Source of the DNA: Bog-366 sp964501985
Lineage (GTDB): Bacteria; Acidobacteriota; Terriglobia; UBA7540
DNA: 64,000 nucleotides
Direction: 5' to 3'
Assembly (NCBI GenBank): GCA_964501985.1
Contig: CAZCVY010000002.1
Coordinates: 15,833-79,832 of the forward strand
A model generated the notes under the pieces. It did not search any database and was not told the origin of the DNA. It saw only the letters and a program-made list of their open reading frames with translations. This document shows, one piece after another, positions 1 through 8,973 of the stretch (position 1 is the first letter of the stretch; every line of letters begins with the position of its first letter). The translations under genes were made by a program, and so were the position numbers.

Positions 1-722
1 GCGTAAACGTGCTGGAAGGGAACGTGCAGTTCGCCGTCAAAATCCTTGATGTCGAACACCACGGCGTTGCCGCCCGCTTCCTTCCAGTGCTCGATCAGGT
101 CAAGCCCCGAGCCGGAACCCGCGGTGTAAGCGGTCAGGTAAATGCCGCGCGCGACAAAATCCTTCGGCGTTGGGACGGGCTTGTCCAGGATGGGTTGCAG
201 CGGAATGCCCGGAATCATGATCTGGGCGCCGGGCTTGAGCGGCTTGCCGTCGAGGTTATTCGCCCGGCGCACGGCTGCTTCCAACTCCGCGCGGCGCATG
301 TAGACGCTCTCAGGCAGGTAGTGCGACACGATCGCGGGCAGACTCTCTCCGCGTTTCACGACGTGGGGAACGGTCTGCGTCCCCTCAGGCGCGGCCGCCT
401 GCGGCGCTGCTAGGGCGGCCGGTGTGCTGGCCTGCCCCGCGCTCACTTGGCCTGGTGGGGAGAAATACGACATGGACCCGAAAACAATGAACCCGAGCAG
501 AAACAAGTCAAGGACGACATGCCTGATAATCACTCTACGCAGTGGGGATCTGGCCGCGGCGGGCGGATGGCTTGCCGCCGGCGCGGGCGGCAGCGCTCCC
601 CTTGCGGGGTCACTTACTTGCACCGGCGCAGCCAGCAGCCTGGGAGCAAGCTGGGCGCCGTCGCGGGAGCAGGACATTGTTTCGTCGGGGTAGATCTGTT
701 GGCAAATAGGACAAGTTTTCAT
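1..722 (-). CDS. LysM / putative glycoside hydrolase (DUF4015-like), partial at window edge
   Basis: Read on the minus strand from an ATG at 722; the gene runs off the left edge, so only about 240 N-terminal residues are visible. Order of parts: an N-terminal zinc-ribbon-like piece (CPICQQIY at residues 4-11 followed by MSCSRDG), a proline/alanine-rich linker, one membrane segment (around residues 70-88, VVLDLFLLGFIVFG), a second linker, then a LysM-like segment starting HVVKRGESLPAIV and ending in GAQIMIPGIP. After that comes RGIYLTAYTAG and VVFDIKDFDG, which match the start of the putative glycoside hydrolase domain of the DUF4015/PF13200 type. I infer a membrane-anchored cell-wall or polysaccharide-acting protein facing outward. 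Substrate cannot be told because the catalytic part is outside the window. Confidence 0.75.
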   Translation of the reverse strand, partial: MKTCPICQQIYPDETMSCSRDGAQLAPRLLAAPVQVSDPARGALPPAPAASHPPAAARSPLRRVIIRHVVLDLFLLGFIVFGSMSYFSPPGQVSAGQASTPAALAAPQAAAPEGTQTVPHVVKRGESLPAIVSHYLPESVYMRRAELEAAVRRANNLDGKPLKPGAQIMIPGIPLQPILDKPVPTPKDFVARGIYLTAYTAGSGSGLDLIEHWKEAGGNAVVFDIKDFDGELHVPFQHVY

Positions 723-1061
723 TGGCGTTTTCCCAACCCTTCTCGAGGGTTGGTGCGTTCACACCCAAGCTGTTGCGGGGACGGTACCCGCTTGTTTCGC
801 ATCATCATCGAGAGCCTCGGCATAAAGGATGGACTAACCCTTCGTCATGAGGCGGCAAGACACGCATGACGCCGCTCACCACGAAATTCGCAACTCCTTA
901 CTATCGGATATATCAAGGCCAAACATGAGCCGCAATAGTACAAAGGTACGGCAATTTTGCGAGAGGTGCAGGAATAGGCAGCGACATAATGCCCGACAGG
1001 CAATTCTCTCCTTGGCGGGGGATCTCAGCGGACGGACGTTCGTAGGCATCGGCTGACTGCC
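723..1061. other. Intergenic stretch, no gene seen
   Basis: Short overlapping open frames here have no recognisable motif and no ribosome-binding site. A small hairpin (GCGGGGACGGTACCCGC, near 775-791) is visible, but I see no riboswitch or RNA gene. It probably holds the upstream region of the minus-strand gene that starts at 722. Confidence 0.4.
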
Positions 1062-1334
1062 CTAAGAAGGGCGTGATGCGGGGTGCGCGGATTGTACCTG
1101 AAGGGCTGTCATGCGATTCGTGACTGCGGCCTGCTTCTCCGCCGCCCGTTGCCCCAGGACATTGTCCTTCGCGGAGTTCTGGGGGAGACATTTGCGCCGG
1201 TGGTACTGGCCCGAGGCGATTTGTGCGCAGTGCGGACAGCGGTAAGTAGCTGACGCACGCTTGCGGAAGGAGACGACGAAGAGGGGAGCGAAGATAATGA
1301 TTGAGAAAACTCCAACAATTGCCAACGGCACCAT
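1062..1334 (-). CDS. small membrane protein with CxxC zinc-ribbon-like motif
   Basis: A 90-residue protein. The ATG at 1334 is preferred over the longer frame because AGGAG lies 8 bases upstream. Residues about 3-22 (PLAIVGVFSIIIFAPLFVV) form one membrane segment, followed by basic residues RKRAS and then YRCPHCAQIASGQYHRRKC, a CxxC plus a later cysteine, as in a degenerate zinc ribbon. The C-terminus is polar and has no motif. I do not recognise a family. It faces the same direction as the neighbouring LysM/hydrolase gene, which also carries an N-terminal CxxC ribbon, but 340 bases separate them. Function unknown; likely real because of the clear ribosome-binding site and sensible membrane topology. 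Confidence 0.55.
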   Translation of the reverse strand: MVPLAIVGVFSIIIFAPLFVVSFRKRASATYRCPHCAQIASGQYHRRKCLPQNSAKDNVLGQRAAEKQAAVTNRMTALQVQSAHPASRPS

Positions 1335-1931
1335 CTTAAAGACTCCTAATCTCGCATTGCCCTTTTCTGTGTGTTGGGAAGCTCCAAACAGCAACGGCGC
1401 ATCATTTTCGAGCTGACTTTCTTCCTCAACTCCACGATTCCCTCGAGCGAGCCGCAGTCGGGAGTAAGGCTAAAGCCTTATTTATCAGTTCGTCGGAGCG
1501 TTGAGAATTCCGGCCGTTCCTTTCCTGAAAACTCCTCCCTGGGAAATGGTGGCCATAATCGACACTCCAATTTCCCTAATCTGCAAAGCATGCAAAATGC
1601 CAAACTCAACGCAAAGGATGAAAGACTTCCTGTATCTGGCTGTAAAAAAGTCAGTTCTTGGCTGTACCGAATCAGGGGAGTCCACTCCGCGGAGTGACAC
1701 AATGTGTCTACTTCGGATTACGCCCAAAAAGCGCAATCTCCATCTTCCGAAGACTTGTGTACCAGATGGCCATCGACTTAACGTGGCAATCTCGCTCTCC
1801 ATCACCGTGCCTTCACTGACGATCCTGTTGGGCTCCACCGCGCTGAGCTTCCCCCAGTTGGCAGACTCCCCGACCTCATCCCCGTCCTCCTCCTTGACAA
1901 TGCGGTGCGTGGGCGCGTATACCATGGGCGC
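1335..1931. other. Intergenic stretch, no supported gene
   Basis: Open frames on both strands overlap each other here, but none shows a known motif, a good ribosome-binding site or consistent coding character. It contains a short hairpin (AAGGCTAAAGCCTT, near 1468-1481). Confidence 0.4.
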
Positions 1932-2444
1932 ATGAAGACGATCACGAGGGGGCGGGTTTTCGATCCTCATGAGAGCGCCCGCGCCGATGCCCTGGCGGGC
2001 GTGCCGCTGGCGTCATTCGGGCGACGCTTCGCGGCCTTCGCTATCGATTTCGTTCTTGCCGGCGTCACCTATGTGCCGCTGGAGATCCTCCGCCAGTACA
2101 TCGTGCTGAAACTCAAGCATGCTGAGCCCGACATTCACGTCCACTTCGATTTCCATAATCCCGGCAGCCTCATTTGGATGGTCCTGTACTTTGGGTGCTC
2201 CGTGTGGTGGACCAACGGGCGTACCCTCGGCAAGCGGTTGATGCGAATTCGCGTCGTGTCCCTGGTGCACCCCAAAATCACCCTGTGGCAGGCTGTGGAA
2301 CGCGCATTAGGCTACGGGGCGTCGATGCTGGAGGGCGGATTCGGCTTCTTCCAGTACTTCCTCCATCACAACCGCTGCTGCGTTCACGATCGGATTGCCG
2401 AGACCATTGTCATTCAAGAGCAGAAGCAAGCCGACAGCGGTTGA
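1932..2444 (+). CDS. RDD family membrane protein
   Basis: About 170 residues. The start is taken at the ATG at 1932 (MKTITRG) rather than the upstream ATG at 1905, because the family core begins soon after; no strong ribosome-binding site is visible. The RDD signature is clear: FGRRFAAFAIDFVLAG (first membrane helix), a second helix at IWMVLYFGCSVWW, and the conserved TNGRTLGKRLMRIRVV. The ending (HHNRCCVHDRIAETIVI) is also typical of the family, in which small integral membrane proteins with conserved R, D and D residues are found; their role (possibly transport) is poorly defined. It stands alone, with the histidine kinase 400 bases downstream on the same strand. Confidence 0.85.
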   Translation: MKTITRGRVFDPHESARADALAGVPLASFGRRFAAFAIDFVLAGVTYVPLEILRQYIVLKLKHAEPDIHVHFDFHNPGSLIWMVLYFGCSVWWTNGRTLGKRLMRIRVVSLVHPKITLWQAVERALGYGASMLEGGFGFFQYFLHHNRCCVHDRIAETIVIQEQKQADSG

Positions 2445-2641
2445 TACCCTCGGGGCGCTTTCGGCTATTCGCGACCTTCCGGTGCAATTGCGAGCTTCGT
2501 CGCCCTGTCTATCGATTCACAGCTAGCGTCTTGACCCCTTCGCCCGACCGCTTCTTTCATTCAAGTTCGTCTCCAACCCCGCCGAAGATAAAGGTGAAGG
2601 ACCTGATTCGGACAGCGAGCCGGCGTTGCCCCTCGCCCCGG

Positions 2642-2767
2642 TCCGGTTGGATCGCTTGCGTGTGGCGCGCGGGCGGCCAGCACCGCGCGGAGGTGCGAAA
2701 TCGGTCCGGCCGGATCGCTTGCGTGCGCGCCGCGGGCGGCCAGCACACTGCGGAGGTGCGAATCGCC
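2642..2767. repeat. 63-bp tandem direct repeat, two copies
   Basis: Two adjacent copies with a period of 63 bases begin at 2642 and 2705. Both share TCCGG..GGATCGCTTGCGTG, GCGGGCGGCCAGCAC and CGGAGGTGCGAA; a third broken start (TCCGGATCGCGGATGG) follows near 2771. The block lies in the 400-base gap between the RDD gene and the histidine kinase, otherwise empty, so it may sit in the kinase leader region. Confidence 0.75.
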
Positions 2768-2842
2768 ACTTCCGGATCGCGGATGGCGCCATGGACCCTC
2801 CGATAAGACACGTTTGAGGGCAGGGAATAGGAGAGGATTGAA

Positions 2843-5665
2843 GTGCAAGCATTTCGTGAATCGACCGTCCGCCGCAAATTGATCTTGATGCTGATGGGCA
2901 CGAGTGGTGTGGCCCTGGTGGTGGCGTATGTGGCATTTGCGGTCTGGGACGCACTCTCGATTCGCCGCGCGATGGCGAACGACCTCTCCACTTCAGCCGA
3001 AATCATAGGACAAAATGTCGCTTCGGCCGTGGCTTCCGGTGGCCGTGAAGCCGCCGTGCAAGCCCTCTCCACGCTTCGCGCCAAACCCGACATTCTGGCC
3101 GCCGCAGCGTACTCGCAGGATGGCAGTGTCCTGGCGGAATACCGCAATTCCACAGCCCCGCCGCTTCCAAGAACCCTGCCAGCAGCTCAGGTGTCTGGGG
3201 GCCAGCCTTGGCGAACCAGGTACCAGCCGATCACCCGGAACGGGGCAGTGGTGGGAGCCATCTATTTGGTCTCCGACGGCTCGCGCGGCCGCCTGTGGCG
3301 CGACGCGCTACTGGGCTTCATCGTGCTGCTCTCCGCCGGCGGCATCTCGTTCCTCGTCTGTCTCCGTCTGCAACATATCATTTCCGACCCGATCGCAGAC
3401 TTGTTCGAGGCCTCACAAACCGCGCTGGGGGATACGCACCCTCCCCTCGCACCGGGAACCCGCAAGGACGAACTTGCAGCGCTCAGGGGCAACCTCAAGG
3501 GACTCCGTCTCCAAATCGAAGCTCGCGACGACCAACTGCGAGAATACCGGGAGGCCCAGGACTCGCAAATCGCCGCCCGCACGGTGGAGTTGCAATCCCA
3601 GAACGCCCATCTCGCCCAGGCCAAGACGGATGCGGAGCAGGCCTGCCGCGCGCAAAGCGAGTTCCTGGCGAACATGAGCCACGAAATTCGCACGCCCATG
3701 AATGCCATCATGGGCATGACGGAGCTTGCTCTTGAGAGCGATCCGGATCCCACCCGCCGGGAATACCTGGGGCTGGTGAAGTCTTCGGCTGAGTCGCTGC
3801 TGACCGTTATCAACGATATTCTGGATGTCTCAAAAATCGAGGCAGGCAAGCTGGATGTTGATAATGCCGAGTTCAGCTTGCTCGATTGCCTGGGCGAAGC
3901 CGTGAAGACTCTTGCCCTGCGAGCCCACGAAAAAGACCTGGAGCTTGCTCTTCGCGTGGCGCCTGACGTTCCGGACAAGTTGATCGGCGATCCCACGCGT
4001 TTGCGGCAGATTGTTATCAATCTCGTCGGGAATTCAATCAAGTTCACCGCAGCGGGAGAGGTATCGGTTCGGGTCACAGTCGACGCAAGCGATGTGGATG
4101 GGGTCGCGTTGCACTTTGCCGTCGCGGACACCGGAATCGGCATCCCGCCGGAGAAAAGAAAAGTCATCTTTGAGGCCTTCGCGCAAGCTGACAACTCCAC
4201 CAGCCGCCAGTATGGGGGAACCGGGCTAGGATTGACCATCTCGTCGAGGTTAGTGTCGATCATGGGTGGACGGATGTGGGTGGAGAGTGAGGTGGGAAAG
4301 GGAAGCACCTTCCATTTCACGTTAAAGTTACGTCGGGGAGAGCCGGCGGCCGCTGCCCGCCCCATGCTGAAGCCTGCCGTTCTCCGCGGCGTCGCCGTGC
4401 TGGTGGTTGACGATAACTCCACCAACCGCCAAATGCTGAACGAATTGCTCGGCCACTGGGGAATGAGACCGACTCTGGCCGCGAGCGGAAGCCAGGGATT
4501 TGAAATACTTGAACAGACACACGCCGGGGGTCGGGCTATTCCGCTGATCCTCCTGGATAGCCGCATGCCGGAAATGGATGGCTTTGCCTTTGCAAAGCGG
4601 GTCAAAGATGATGCGCGCTTTAAGACTTCCATCATCATGATGCTAACGTCCGCAGGCCAGCGGGGCGACGCAGCGCGCTGCCGTGACCTAAGGATTTCTG
4701 CCTATCTGGTGAAACCGATCCAGCAAGTGGAACTGCTGGACGCCATCCTGTCGGTGCTGGGGCGCAAGCCCGCCTCCCCTGAACAGCCGCCGCCGCTGGT
4801 CACTCGGCATTCCCTCCGCGAGGAGCGTCGGAAACTGCGCATCCTGCTGGCGGAAGATAACCCGGTGAATCAGATGGTCGCTGTCCGCCTTCTGGAAAAG
4901 ATGGGCCACACCGTCAAGGTCGTACCGAACGGGCGCGAAGCCACGCTTCTGCTTGAGAAAGAGCAGTTCGCCTTGGTGTTGATGGACGTGCAGATGCCGG
5001 AGATGGACGGTTTTGAAGCCACGCGTCTCATACGGGGTAAAGAGGCCCTCAATCATCAGCATCTCCCCATCCTTGCCATGACGGCTCACGCGATGAAGGG
5101 TGACCGGGAACGGTGCTTGGCGGCGGGAATGGATGGATACATCGCCAAGCCGATCTCCCCGGCGGATTTGTTCGCAGAGATCGATCGATTCTCCCGACCG
5201 CCGGCCCCGGAGAAACCTCAGCCACCCGGCGACACGCGAGACTGCATCGACTGGCAGGCGGCTTGGGCCAACGTAGAAGGCGATCGAAACCTCCTCGGCG
5301 AGTTGGCGCGGTTTTTCCTGGCTGAGCTTCCCCAGCAGATGCAGGCCATTCACCAAGCAGGCAGCACGATGCAGACCACCGAGCTCGAACGGCTTGCGCA
5401 CCGGCTGAAGAATTCAGTGGGAAACTTCGCGGCGCAACCTGCCTTCGAGGCTGCCTGCCTTCTGGAAAAAGCCGCCCACCAAGGGGATTCAGCCCAGATC
5501 CCACAGGCGATTGTAACTTTGGAGCATGAAATCCGGCGCCTCCAGGCCGCTTTGGAAGAATGGGCGGATAAGCTGCCCGGCTCAGGCGTGGCGGGCGGCC
5601 CTCCACCCCCACCTCCTTCTTATGCCGCCCATTCCGAATCTGGCTTCTCAACGGGCCGGGGTTAG
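2843..5665 (+). CDS. hybrid sensor histidine kinase (CHASE8-HAMP-HisKA-HATPase-REC-REC-Hpt)
   Basis: A 940-residue phosphorelay protein. The GTG start at 2843 is supported by AGGAGAGG just upstream. Parts in order: membrane helix (about 15-37), an outside sensor region resembling CHASE8 (about 38-150), second helix (about 155-175), HAMP and coiled coil, HisKA with phospho-acceptor His280 in MSHEIRTPMNAI, HATPase_c (DTGIGIP and GTGLGLTIS boxes), a first receiver with acceptor Asp572 (LLDSRMPEMDG), a second receiver with Asp715 (LMDVQMPEMDG), and a C-terminal Hpt domain with His853 (LAHRLKNSVG). All phosphotransfer residues are present, so a complete His-Asp-His chain is possible within one chain. 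The output regulator is not next to it; the signal is unknown. Confidence 0.93.
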   Translation: MQAFRESTVRRKLILMLMGTSGVALVVAYVAFAVWDALSIRRAMANDLSTSAEIIGQNVASAVASGGREAAVQALSTLRAKPDILAAAAYSQDGSVLAEYRNSTAPPLPRTLPAAQVSGGQPWRTRYQPITRNGAVVGAIYLVSDGSRGRLWRDALLGFIVLLSAGGISFLVCLRLQHIISDPIADLFEASQTALGDTHPPLAPGTRKDELAALRGNLKGLRLQIEARDDQLREYREAQDSQIAARTVELQSQNAHLAQAKTDAEQACRAQSEFLANMSHEIRTPMNAIMGMTELALESDPDPTRREYLGLVKSSAESLLTVINDILDVSKIEAGKLDVDNAEFSLLDCLGEAVKTLALRAHEKDLELALRVAPDVPDKLIGDPTRLRQIVINLVGNSIKFTAAGEVSVRVTVDASDVDGVALHFAVADTGIGIPPEKRKVIFEAFAQADNSTSRQYGGTGLGLTISSRLVSIMGGRMWVESEVGKGSTFHFTLKLRRGEPAAAARPMLKPAVLRGVAVLVVDDNSTNRQMLNELLGHWGMRPTLAASGSQGFEILEQTHAGGRAIPLILLDSRMPEMDGFAFAKRVKDDARFKTSIIMMLTSAGQRGDAARCRDLRISAYLVKPIQQVELLDAILSVLGRKPASPEQPPPLVTRHSLREERRKLRILLAEDNPVNQMVAVRLLEKMGHTVKVVPNGREATLLLEKEQFALVLMDVQMPEMDGFEATRLIRGKEALNHQHLPILAMTAHAMKGDRERCLAAGMDGYIAKPISPADLFAEIDRFSRPPAPEKPQPPGDTRDCIDWQAAWANVEGDRNLLGELARFFLAELPQQMQAIHQAGSTMQTTELERLAHRLKNSVGNFAAQPAFEAACLLEKAAHQGDSAQIPQAIVTLEHEIRRLQAALEEWADKLPGSGVAGGPPPPPPSYAAHSESGFSTGRG

Positions 5666-5750
5666 TCAGAGACGCAGGCGAACGAGGGACTCGCAGTACG
5701 CCCAGCGGGAACACTAACCGAGGCGGCTCCGTATTCTCGCCCTGACACCT

Positions 5751-6840
5751 GTTTGAACACCCGCCCTTCCTTTTCATCAACATCCCCGGATGAACCTTCA
5801 TTTTCGCATCTTTCCCGGCNNNNNNNNNNNNNNNNNNNNNNNNNNNNNNNNNNNNNNNNNNNNNNNNNNNNNNNNNNNNNNNNNNNNNNNNNNNNNNNNN
5901 NNNNNNNNNNNNNNNNNNNTTTTCGCATCTTTCCCGGCAGGCGACTCCGACGGGCTCCGCAACCCAGACCCGATTGTCAAGCTGGCGCCTGCTTGAATAC
6001 CCGCCCTTCCTTTTCATCAACATAGCCGGATGAACCTTCATTTTGCACGGATCAGCATCGAATCCCGCCCAACCTCAAGCAACTGGCAGTCACCGCCCGA
6101 CCCCTGACACCTGGCACCTGACACCTGCTGTTCCTTTTCATCAACATCCCCGGATGAACCTTCATTTTCGCATTTTTCCCGGCAGGCAGCTCCCACTAGC
6201 TCCGCTGCCCAGACCCGATCATCGCCCTGACACCTGGCACTTGGCACTTCACACCTGAAACGTGCCCTCTTTGTTTTCATCAACATCTCCGGATGAACCT
6301 TCATATTCGTAGTTTTCCCGACGGACAGCTACCACGGGCTCCGCAACCCAACTCCGATCCTCGCTCTAACACCTGATACCTGACACCTGACACCTAAAAC
6401 CTGCCCTCATTTGTTTTCATCAACATCCCCGGATGAACCTTCATATTCGTAGTTTTCCCGGCGGACAGCTACCACGGGCTCCGTAACCCAACTCCGATCT
6501 CGCTCTGACACCTGATACCTGACACCTGGCACCTAAAACCTGCCCTCATTTGTTTTCATCAACATCCCCGGATGAACCTTCATTTTCACGCTTCTCGGTG
6601 CCAATCCCCCCTGCCCTGAGTCCTGATATCCGAAACCAGCTTTTCATCCGGATAATCCGACGAATCCTCGATTTTGGGCTGTACGTGCGCACCGATTCTT
6701 GTCAATTTGGGCTCATTTGCTGCATTTCCGTGGAGAAAGCCGTGTTTTTCGCTGGGCCTTTTGTCATCGTCTGCTTTGTTTTCATCCATATCCCCGGAGG
6801 TTCCTTCATTTTTAACATCTTTGTCGGCAGTTCCACGTTC
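5751..6840. repeat. Array of a dispersed repeat (core CATCCCCGGATGAACCTTCA) with TGACACCTG spacers
   Basis: At least eight copies of a roughly 50-base unit, TTTTCATCAACATCCCCGG followed by ATGAACCTTCAT and CGCATCTTTCCCGG-like ends, occur near 5771, 5919 (partial), 6011, 6134, 6268, 6411, 6549 and 6775. The core CATCC-CC-GGATG is a small inverted repeat. Between copies are GGCTCCGCAACCCA and runs of TGACACCTG / GGCACCTG. Read on the minus strand each unit begins ATG AAG GTT CAT CCG GGG ATG, i.e. MKVHPGMLMK. Three more copies lie near 52003, 52211 and 52397. Confidence 0.85.
5820..5919. other. Assembly gap, 100 N
   Basis: Exactly 100 N bases, the usual placeholder for a scaffold join of unknown size. 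Both flanks end in the same repeat unit (TTTCGCATCTTTCCCGGC), so the join lies inside the repeat array and the true number of copies is unknown. Confidence 0.95.
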
Positions 6841-7367
6841 CCGACCTTAAGGAGCCGCAGTAAGCCAGCCACCCGCAGTCCCCAACATTCCCCTAGCCCC
6901 CAAAGAACCTCGCTCCCAGCACCCAGCACCTGGCCACCGATAGCCTTCCTGAGACCTGTCACCCGGCACCCTGCTTTCACCCTGCACGCATTTCCCCCGA
7001 CGCAGGACTCCGCACCATATATCCGCACGTTGGCGACCAATGTCGAGTTGAACACGTTTAAATGTGGTTATGGATAGGACGTTTTGCCTGATTTTTCTTT
7101 CCGATTTCCTACTGGCAGAAGATTGCCGCGCGAGGACGGCCAATTCATTTCCCGGACTCGTAAAGGGGAAATGGCCAACCCTCGGCAACAGCAAGGGTAG
7201 CGCGGCGCAGTAGCGGCCAATTGGGTCTCGGAGGGACGGGCCTTGTGCCGGGGCGGAGCCGGCCCCCTTCGGTACCCAACGGGGTATCTCTACGTCCTCT
7301 GGGCGCTGCCAACTTCCCGGCACGCACGAAGAGTGCCCCCGATTACATCCGCCCGCCTAACACCCAC

Positions 7368-7638
7368 TCATCGCCGCGAGTCAAGCGCTTCCTGGATGCA
7401 GTCGCGGACGTTGGGGTCTTTCTCTCCGGGCAAATCCTCCTCCAGTGCTCGCCACGCGACGTCCGTGCCGATGTACCTCAGAACAGGGTAGTCACTACGT
7501 GCCTGGAGGGGCGACTTGTTGCCTCACGTAAGCCTCCACCTCGGAGATTCTTGTCTTGATCTCGTCGTCTTTGGCTTGAGCGGGAAGCGAATCAAGGAAC
7601 AAGAGCGTAACATCTGGCCTCCGATCCTGATCTTTGCT
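7368..7638 (-). pseudogene. frameshifted gene remnant, HEAT-like C-terminus
   Basis: Two minus-strand frames each look coding but neither is complete. The first (7638 down to a TAG at 7495) gives DVTLLFLDSLPAQAK and ISEVEAYVRQQV. The second (7523 down to TGA at 7368) gives LQARSDYPVLRYIG, VAWRALEEDLPGEK and DPNVRDCIQEALDSRR, with a HEAT-repeat flavour. They overlap between 7495 and 7523, where a single-base frameshift would join them. It begins right after the stop of the 444-residue gene (7639). I infer a decayed gene; a sequencing error at the join is also possible. Confidence 0.45.
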
Positions 7639-8973
7639 TTACTGCACGTCCGACACCTTGCCATTCATAAACGTGATTTTCAGGTCGGGGTAGACATAAA
7701 TCTTCTTTGCGCCCAGATCGACGGTTTTCTCCGGCTGGCCGAGAATAGCGACGACCTCGTCGATCGTTTGTCCCAGCTTGATGGCGGCAGGGGGCGCTTC
7801 GGCGGGGGCGGGTTGCTCCACGGCGGGCCCTGCCGGCTGAGGTGCGGGTTGCGAGGGCGCGGACGCGGCGGTGTCGATGGTCAAGACCTGGGCGATGATG
7901 TCCTCCACGTCCGTGACGGCGGCGCTGGCGAGGTAGCCCTTGGCGAGAGCAAAAACGATCACGGCCCAGTACGACGAGGGTTGCGTGACCCCGTTGCACA
8001 CGTCGCATTCGTGGATCGTATAGGTGATCATATCGTTCTGCGGGAAGACCATGATGTTGCTGACGTAAACCCTTTCGCCGCTCTGGAGGGGCCGGGTGTC
8101 CTTTTCCGTCAAGATTGGCGGCTGGGGCTGCCCGGTCTGGGGCGAGGGGAGCGGGGGCGGCATCGCCGAACTGAGTTTTCCATCCTGGTAGGTTACAACC
8201 GGGGACGTCGGTATTCCCGGACGAACACCGAGCGCCCCGTCTTTCATCAGCACGAGCACGGTGCCGGGTTCGGTGATTGCGCCTCCAACCACCTTCGCGA
8301 GTTGGTATTGCGCCAGAAGTTGGTCCTGGAGCGATGCCGACGCTGGGGCCGTTGCGGGTTGCGCAGGCGGAGACTGGGGCTGTGCGGCCGGCGCGGCGAC
8401 CGTCGATGTATCCAAAGCAAGAACCTTGGCGATCGTATCTTCGATTCCTGGGATGTCGGCCTTCTCCAGATAGCCGTGGGGAAACGCAAAAACCACTTGC
8501 GCCTTCAACGAGGAAACTTGGGTGAGCCCGTTGCACGCATCACACTCGCTGATGCGAAACCCGATCTTTTCATCTTTGAGGTTGACCTCGATCTTTGACA
8601 CGTAGACTTTTTCGCCCAACACCAAGGACACGTTGAGATCGTCGGTTTGGTGTGCCATTCCGAGCACAGCGCTCCTGGCAACGATGGTCCCTTTGCCGGG
8701 CCCGTGCAGCACTCCATCCTTGTAAACACACGCGGGCACGACGGTTCTGCTAGGGGAGACGGCGCGAATTCTGGCGAGCTGAACAACCAGAACTGCGCCG
8801 GCAGTTGCCACGGTCCCGTTGGAACGAACCTGGGACAGGCTATATTGCGCTTCAAGTTGCTCCTGCAAGGAGGGCGGCGTGGGAACTTGCTGCGCCCCCG
8901 CAATGAGTGAGACCAGCGAGACGCAAAGCACCAAGCTGGTCACGTGGAGGGCGATTTCGGCTTTCTGTCGCAT
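7639..8973 (-). CDS. secreted protein with two tandem CNG-motif domains and OmlA-like C-terminus
   Basis: 444 residues. An N-terminal signal peptide ends near residue 27 (VSLIAGAQQ). Two repeated domains follow: the first starts SLQEQLEAQYSLSQV and holds ISECDACNGLTQ; the second starts SLQDQLLAQYQLAKV and holds IHECDVCNGVTQ. Each half includes KVYVSKI or RVYVSNI and ends in a helix before VLALDTST or VLTIDTAA, so this is an internal duplication. Proline/alanine linkers join the parts. The C-terminus (LGQTIDEVVAILGQPEKTV ... YPDLKITFMNGKV) resembles the small SmpA/OmlA-type fold. I know no function for the repeated domain. Its CxxC could bind metal or form disulfides; this is inference. Downstream is a remnant gene. 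Confidence 0.75.
   Translation of the reverse strand: MRQKAEIALHVTSLVLCVSLVSLIAGAQQVPTPPSLQEQLEAQYSLSQVRSNGTVATAGAVLVVQLARIRAVSPSRTVVPACVYKDGVLHGPGKGTIVARSAVLGMAHQTDDLNVSLVLGEKVYVSKIEVNLKDEKIGFRISECDACNGLTQVSSLKAQVVFAFPHGYLEKADIPGIEDTIAKVLALDTSTVAAPAAQPQSPPAQPATAPASASLQDQLLAQYQLAKVVGGAITEPGTVLVLMKDGALGVRPGIPTSPVVTYQDGKLSSAMPPPLPSPQTGQPQPPILTEKDTRPLQSGERVYVSNIMVFPQNDMITYTIHECDVCNGVTQPSSYWAVIVFALAKGYLASAAVTDVEDIIAQVLTIDTAASAPSQPAPQPAGPAVEQPAPAEAPPAAIKLGQTIDEVVAILGQPEKTVDLGAKKIYVYPDLKITFMNGKVSDVQ

Larger units (their letters stand above)
5666..7367. other. Repeat-rich gene-free region
   Basis: No supported gene lies here. The first 1.1 kb is a tandem array of the CATCCCCGGATGAACC element and TGACACCTG words (separate entry), interrupted by the scaffold gap. 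From 6840 to 7367 I see more TGACACCTG-like words (near 6920-6970) and no gene. Apparent open frames across this block are made of the repeats and of the N run. Confidence 0.7.

Noticed and set aside
1485..1970. 161-residue minus-strand frame
   Set aside because: No motif, no ribosome-binding site, and overlaps a plus-strand frame of equal quality.
3262..4638. 458-residue minus-strand frame inside the histidine kinase
   Set aside because: Antisense to intact kinase motifs, Ser/Arg-rich and with no domain; a GC-rich shadow.
5753..6041. Open frames running through the N block
   Set aside because: They consist of unknown residues and repeat translation; the gap has no known length.
6100..6600. 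Possible CRISPR array
   Set aside because: Units are about 120-140 bases, spacers are themselves repetitive, and no cas gene is near.
7516..8598. 360-residue plus-strand frame
   Set aside because: Antisense of the secreted two-repeat protein, Arg/Gly-rich and without motif.
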